DNA of 64,000 nt from Pseudooceanicola sp. HF7 (lineage in GTDB: Bacteria > Pseudomonadota > Alphaproteobacteria > Rhodobacterales > Rhodobacteraceae), in contig NZ_JAATOW010000013.1 in NCBI RefSeq assembly GCF_011806405.1, positions 1 through 64,000 on the forward strand, in the 5' to 3' direction. The position numbers and the translations under genes are program-made. Below are positions 62,073 through 64,000 of the stretch, piece by piece (position 1 is the stretch's first letter; each line of letters begins with the position of its first letter). The notes below the pieces were generated by a model. It was given only the letters and a program-made list of their open reading frames with translations. It was not told where the DNA came from and searched no databases.

Positions 62073-62426
62073 ATGGAACTCATCGCTGATGGATTGCTTG
62101 TCGCCGGCGCACTTGGCGCGGTTTTCTACTGTTTCGTGCTGGCCCGGCGGCTGGCGCGGTTCAACGACCTGGAAAACGGGGTGGGCGGCGCGGTTGCCGT
62201 GCTGTCCGGCCAGGTAAACGACCTGACGAAGACGCTGAAGCGGGCCCAGGCCACGGCCAGCGAATCAAGCGCCTCTCTGGAAAGCCTGACGGAGCGGGCG
62301 GAGGGCGTGGCCAAGCGGCTGGAGCTGCTTGTCGCCTCCATGCACGACCTTCCCGATCCGCAGCACCCCCCCGCGCCGGAGCAAGAGGCTCAGCCCGTCT
62401 TCACCCGCCGCACCGGCACGAAATAG
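62073..62426 (+). CDS. Small membrane-anchored protein of the flagellar motor operon
   Basis: A 117-residue protein with one N-terminal helix (about 5-24, DGLLVAGALGAVFYCFVLAR), a coiled-coil-like region (about 34-95) rich in alanine, and a proline-rich tail. No family is recognised. It lies between fliL and the motE-type gene with 12- and 9-bp spacers, so a role in the stator or basal body is suggested by context alone. Confidence 0.75.
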   Translation: MELIADGLLVAGALGAVFYCFVLARRLARFNDLENGVGGAVAVLSGQVNDLTKTLKRAQATASESSASLESLTERAEGVAKRLELLVASMHDLPDPQHPPAPEQEAQPVFTRRTGTK

Positions 62427-62435
62427 GGGCAGATC

Positions 62436-63101
62436 ATGGCCAAGCAGCCACGTGAAGAACGCAAACCCCGGGCAAAGCCGGGAGCGAAACCCGGGGCAAA
62501 ACCCAACAGGCGCAGGGGCCTGCGCGCCCGGCGTCGCGGCAGCCTGCCGCTGATCGCCGGCTTGCTGCTGACCTCTGCCGTGCTGCGCATCGGACTGCAT
62601 GGGTCAGAGGTGATGGCGCTCGATTCCGGGCAGGACTCCATGGAAGGCAAAACGGAGATGGCGCCGGCAGAGGCCGCGACCTGTGAACCCGATCCCGATG
62701 TCGCCGCCATGCTGGAGGCCTTCGATGCCAGAGAGGCCCGGCTGGCCCAGAGAGAGGCCCAGATCCGCGACCGGATGAACGCCCTGGCCATCGCCGACGA
62801 GGAAATCGAGAAGAAGCTCGCCCAGCTCTCAGAGGCCGAAGAGGCGCTGCGCCAGACCCTGGCATTGGCCGACAGCGCCGCAGAGAACGACATCAACCGC
62901 CTGGTCGCGGTCTATGAGAACATGAAACCCAAGGATGCCGCCGCCTTGTTCGAACAGATGGATCCGGAGTTTTCCGCCGGTTTCCTGGGCCGGATGCAAC
63001 CCGCCGCCGCCGCGGCGGTCATGGCCGGCCTGTCGCCCGACCGCGCCTATACGGTCAGCGTGATCCTGGCGGGCCGAAATTCATCTGTTCCAAAGAATTG
63101 A
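62436..63101 (+). CDS. MotE-like flagellar motor protein
   Basis: A 221-residue protein with a basic, proline- and lysine-rich N-terminus (about 1-36), one membrane helix (about 38-55), a long coiled coil (about 86-150, EAREARLAQREAQIRD type) and a C-terminal domain (about 155-212, LVAVYENMKPKDAAALFEQMDPEFSAGFLGRMQPAAAAAVMAGLSP) of the MgtE-N-like fold, as in MotE, the chaperone-like protein of MotC. The neighbouring motA supports the call; I cannot confirm orthology to S. meliloti MotE. Confidence 0.85.
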   Translation: MAKQPREERKPRAKPGAKPGAKPNRRRGLRARRRGSLPLIAGLLLTSAVLRIGLHGSEVMALDSGQDSMEGKTEMAPAEAATCEPDPDVAAMLEAFDAREARLAQREAQIRDRMNALAIADEEIEKKLAQLSEAEEALRQTLALADSAAENDINRLVAVYENMKPKDAAALFEQMDPEFSAGFLGRMQPAAAAAVMAGLSPDRAYTVSVILAGRNSSVPKN

Positions 63102-63149
63102 CCGCTAGCGTGAGCCCGGGGGAACAGCAGTGGACAAGAGGCAGCTGAG

Positions 63150-64000
63150 ATGATCGGTTTTGTTGGTATCGGCGTGATTTTCGTCATGGTTTTCGGCGGC
63201 TACATCCTGGCCGGCGGGAAAATGGCGATCATCCTCAAGGCCTTGCCTTTCGAGATGATGATGATCGGCGGTGCCGCCGTCGGCGCCTTCCTGCTGGCCA
63301 AAGACATGGCGGCGGTGAAGCACACGGTCAAGGACATCGGCAAGGTCTTCAAGGGGCCCAAGTGGAAGCACGAGGATTACCGCGACCTGCTGTGCCTGCT
63401 CTTCGAACTGATCCGCCTGGCACGCCAGAATCCCGTCGCGATCGAGGAACATATCGAGGCGCCGGCGGAATCCAGCATCTTTTCCAAGTACCCGAAAATC
63501 CTGACGGATTCAGAGGCGATCGGTCTGATCTGCGATACCATGCGCTCTGCCTCCATGAACTACGACGATCCCCACCAGGTGGAGGAAGTGCTGGAAAAGC
63601 GGATGGAGGCGAACCTGCACCATTCCATGCATTCCAGCCACGCCCTGCAGAACGTGGCCGATGCGCTGCCCGCCCTGGGAATCGTTGCCGCCGTGCTGGG
63701 GGTGATCAAGACCATGGCCTCCATCGACCAGCCGCCGGAGGTGCTGGGCAAGATGATCGGCGGGGCGCTGGTGGGCACCTTCTTGGGGGTTTTCCTGGCC
63801 TATGGCATCGTTGGCCCCTTTGCCGGCCGTCTGAAGACGGTGACCGAAGAGGACGGGCATTTCTACCAGCTCATCCGAGAGGTCCTGGTGGCCAACCTGC
63901 ACAATCACGCGACCAATATCTGTATCGAGGTCGGGCGGCAGAACACGCCCTCTCACTGCCGTCCCAGCTTTTCGGACCTGGAAGACGCGCTCAAAGAGGT
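63150..64000 (+). CDS. motA: Flagellar motor stator protein MotA (3' end beyond the window)
   Basis: The frame opens at ATG 63150 (GAGG 8 bases upstream) and runs without a stop to the window edge, giving 283 complete codons. It begins IGFVGIGVIFVMVFGGYILA, has the cytoplasmic loop with charged residues (KGPKWKHEDYRDLLCLLFEL), and the later helices VADALPALGIVAAVLGVIKTMASIDQPPEVLGKMIGGALVGTFLGVFLAYGIVGPFAGRLK, a MotA signature. A complete MotA is about 285-295 residues, so only a few codons should be missing. motB is expected next. Confidence 0.95.
   Translation, partial: MIGFVGIGVIFVMVFGGYILAGGKMAIILKALPFEMMMIGGAAVGAFLLAKDMAAVKHTVKDIGKVFKGPKWKHEDYRDLLCLLFELIRLARQNPVAIEEHIEAPAESSIFSKYPKILTDSEAIGLICDTMRSASMNYDDPHQVEEVLEKRMEANLHHSMHSSHALQNVADALPALGIVAAVLGVIKTMASIDQPPEVLGKMIGGALVGTFLGVFLAYGIVGPFAGRLKTVTEEDGHFYQLIREVLVANLHNHATNICIEVGRQNTPSHCRPSFSDLEDALKE

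Overview
The window looks like chromosomal DNA from an alphaproteobacterium of the order Rhodobacterales (Roseobacter/Paracoccus relatives). The base composition is GC-rich with strong GC bias at third codon positions. The gene content fits that order: a petABC bc1 operon, glcDEF, fmt next to two deformylase-like genes, a TAXI TRAP transporter, a flagellar block with a motE-type gene beside motA, and a near-consensus CtrA box between fliF and fliL. This placement is inferred from gene content, not from a 16S gene. Apart from the repeat-rich stretches and one AT-richer two-gene insert, the window is densely packed with housekeeping and metabolic genes.

Layout. Positions 1-6.3 kb hold a 76-bp tandem repeat ending at queF, then rnhA, fmt with a degenerate and a canonical peptide deformylase, a MalY-type aminotransferase, a glyoxalase-like protein and an hsp20 gene with a sigma-32-like promoter. 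From 6.4-12.3 kb come a trypsin-like protease, the glycolate oxidase operon glcD-glcE-(small ORF)-glcF with a candidate operator, and a DUF599 membrane protein. From 12.4-17.1 kb an orphan ShlB/FhaC-type transporter diverges from a patatin-like protein, flanked by two copies of an 11-bp-periodic repeat, and tRNA-Lys follows. From 17.2-23.8 kb are dapF-mtaB, a GST, an LpxQ-like outer membrane protein and petABC. From 23.8-34.9 kb are a decayed ceramidase-like gene, pbpC with a giant alpha-2-macroglobulin, a hybrid histidine kinase and yaaA.

From 35-42.3 kb lies a catabolic module: a BKACE-family enzyme and a class III aminotransferase (apparently frameshifted) diverge from an RpiR regulator, a TAXI TRAP transporter and a universal stress protein. 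From 42.3-49.3 kb are recQ, yggT, a thioesterase, a UMF1 transporter, mepA, a phytase-like esterase and a YhhQ queuosine-precursor transporter preceded by what appears to be a preQ1-I riboswitch. From 49.3-52.5 kb the sequence is irregular: a candidate small RNA with an anti-Shine-Dalgarno motif, the third 11-bp array, arfB with its 3' end tandemly duplicated, and an AT-richer overlapping gene pair of unknown function (a soluble protein and a four-helix membrane protein). From 52.5-58.1 kb are pncB, an unknown membrane-anchored protein, pncA, an NADPH:FMN-reductase-like gene and trhO. From 58.2 kb to the end is a flagellar block: fliP-fliN-fliH-fliF on the minus strand, and fliL, a small gene, a motE-type gene and a motA cut by the window edge on the plus strand.

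The candidates most worth testing as new biology are the AT-rich pair at 50949-52473, the 49328-49495 RNA locus, the 55-bp arrays of 11-bp units at three intergenic sites, and the coupled microprotein inside the glycolate oxidase operon.
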